Positions 62,989 through 64,000 of a stretch of 64,000 nucleotides of DNA are shown here, one piece after another. Position 1 is the stretch's first letter. The number at the start of each line of letters is the position of its first letter. Origin of the DNA: Pseudomonas viridiflava (GTDB lineage: Bacteria; Pseudomonadota; Gammaproteobacteria; Pseudomonadales; Pseudomonadaceae); assembly GCF_900573885.1 (NCBI RefSeq), contig NZ_UPSE01000499.1, positions 1 through 64,000 of the forward strand, written 5' to 3'. The notes below the pieces were generated by a model. That model worked only from the letters and a program-made list of their open reading frames with translations. It had not been told where the DNA came from and did not search any database. Made by a program: the position numbers and the translations under genes.

Positions 62989-64000
62989 CTAGTGGACATC
63001 GAGGCTGACGGTAAAAGGCACCGAGAAGTGCTGAGGCGCGGGCCGGTTCGCGGTGGTCTGGTAGTACTTGAGCGTAAGCGAAGTGCCGCCCAGCCCCCGA
63101 TTGGATCCCGATGCGGCCCCGCCGTCGACCCAGCTGGCATTGCTCATGTCATCGCCGCAGTCCGCCCGGCAGTAGTGCCCATGAGCGGTGTAGAGGGTTC
63201 CGCTGTCGGGATCTTTGAATGCACGCCCTTGCGTGTCGTAGCTCACAGCGACCCAGGGCAAGCTAACCGACGCCGTGCCAAACGAAACGGGTGAATCGTT
63301 TAGCAATAACTGAATGCCCACGTCGCTGTTTGCCGCCGGCATCCCCACACCGTCCGCGCCGTTATTAAAGGGGAATGTCGAGTCGAAGGACACTGAAACC
63401 GCGCTGCTCAGCGAGCCGTCGCAAGTGAAAAGAAGAGGGCCATGATGTTGGGCAACTTCAATCGCACCTGGACCGGAAAATTCACCATTAGCGACCGGCA
63501 CCATTCGCACCGTAGCCAACGTGTTTCCAACGCGCCCGCCTGCGCTGGCAATCTCCTCTGCTCGACAGGAAGGGGCTCTGGCATTAGCCAAAACCGGCTT
63601 GCCGCCCGGGGGCGCAGCGTTAAATAGCGAAGAAAGGACCAGTTGATTTTCCTCAATCGCAATCACGTCGTTACGCCCGGCCGCAAAATACCGGACCAAG
63701 CCGAGGCCGTCGGCAAAAGCGACGACCGACGCGGCGGACGTGCTGGAAAATGAACCGGTCTTCACAAGCGACAGGCGGACGCTGATTGGAGGGATACCGG
63801 TTCTGTTCAGCAGCAATTGCCCTCCCGGCCTTACCCGCTCAGTGCTCGTGCCAATCAGCATCCCGCCGGCGCTCATCGCTCCCGATGGAAACTCGACAAG
63901 CATGGCAACGCCCTGAGCGCTGCCAGGAATCAGGAAACCTGCGCCGTGAGGCTTGGCGTTCATAGGCGCGATGTAATGCACATCCAGAAAACTGCCGCTC
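62989..64000 (-). CDS. Pilin-domain/fimbrial adhesin-like protein, 5' end missing
   Basis: At least 337 residues; the frame stays open to the window edge (SGSFLDV before a GTG at 63981), so the N-terminus lies outside. The C-terminal part has a fimbrial pilin pattern: CDGSLSSAVSVSFDSTFPF, DVGIQLLLND, and a terminal alternating strand FSVPFTVSLDVH that could be the donor or groove strand. Four or more Cys suggest disulphides. It resembles a chaperone-usher tip adhesin, but no chaperone or usher is visible within the window. Confidence 0.65.
   Translation of the reverse strand, partial: SGSFLDVHYIAPMNAKPHGAGFLIPGSAQGVAMLVEFPSGAMSAGGMLIGTSTERVRPGGQLLLNRTGIPPISVRLSLVKTGSFSSTSAASVVAFADGLGLVRYFAAGRNDVIAIEENQLVLSSLFNAAPPGGKPVLANARAPSCRAEEIASAGGRVGNTLATVRMVPVANGEFSGPGAIEVAQHHGPLLFTCDGSLSSAVSVSFDSTFPFNNGADGVGMPAANSDVGIQLLLNDSPVSFGTASVSLPWVAVSYDTQGRAFKDPDSGTLYTAHGHYCRADCGDDMSNASWVDGGAASGSNRGLGGTSLTLKYYQTTANRPAPQHFSVPFTVSLDVH

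Overview
The window is a chromosomal segment of a pseudomonad (Gammaproteobacteria). GC is high and codon use strongly favours GC at third positions. Core genes are close matches to Pseudomonas families (PilGHIJK-ChpABC, AlgB/KinB, PyrB with a degenerate PyrC', MetX/MetW, LigB). An S-adenosylhomocysteine riboswitch precedes ahcY. From memory, much of the order (thiS-thiG-trmB ... hemW-rdgB-metW-metX ... proC-yggS-pilT-pilU ... pyr genes-yqgE-tonB-gshB-pilG...chpC ... rhlE-metF-ahcY) matches the P. aeruginosa PA0380-PA0432 region. The algB-kinB block sits inside it here, and chpD/chpE are absent next to chpC, so this is a different species. No rRNA, tRNA, CRISPR array, transposase or integrase was seen.

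Layout. 1-4.0 kb: ligB and small envelope or redox genes. 4.0-6.7 kb: promoter, SAH riboswitch, ahcY, metF (methyl cycle). 7.0-12.4 kb: rhlE, a YceI-family periplasmic protein, a cytochrome b561-like protein, an NAD-dependent epimerase and a BASS transporter. 12.6-18.1 kb: a DUF5924/DUF2914 membrane protein, a solo GIY-YIG protein beside a palindromic repeat, a chemoreceptor, a SpmA/SpmB-like membrane protein, DUF1328 and a PA2169-family four-helix protein. 18.3-22.9 kb: algB-kinB and an OprD-family porin. 23.4-25.5 kb: rsmE, a ferritin-like protein, then chpC. 25.0-38.8 kb: the complete minus-strand Pil-Chp chemosensory operon, with a 2,580-residue ChpA. 39.0-45.0 kb: gshB, a tonB-like gene, yqgE, ruvX and the pyrR-pyrB-pyrC' operon. 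45.0-50.0 kb: TM2 protein, NlpC/P60 hydrolase, pilU, pilT, yggS, proC, yggT. 51.1-54.2 kb: an accessory insert between yggT and metX, with a dynamin-like GTPase under its own sigma-70-type promoter, a 62-residue ORF and a zeta-toxin-family kinase. 54.2-58.9 kb: metX-metW-DUF4426-rdgB-hemW and small genes. 59.1-64.0 kb: DUF1329 protein, trmB, thiG, thiS, DUF423 protein, and a pilin-like/adhesin ORF cut by the window edge.

Working together, pilT and pilU (retraction ATPases) lie near the Pil-Chp array that controls twitching. ahcY, metF, metX and metW all serve methionine/SAM turnover, with SAH sensed by RNA. pyrR-pyrB-pyrC' makes and controls the ATCase complex.

Intergenic space is rich in palindromic repeats of at least four families: a TTGGGTTGAGC...GAAGCCCAA type, an ATTCCCG...CGGGAAT type, a GAGGCTTC REP type and a CCCTCTCCCC type. 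The best candidates for something undescribed are the dynamin / 62-residue ORF / zeta-kinase insert, the association of the GIY-YIG gene with the ATTCCCG repeat, and the slippage-prone hexanucleotide array inside chpA.
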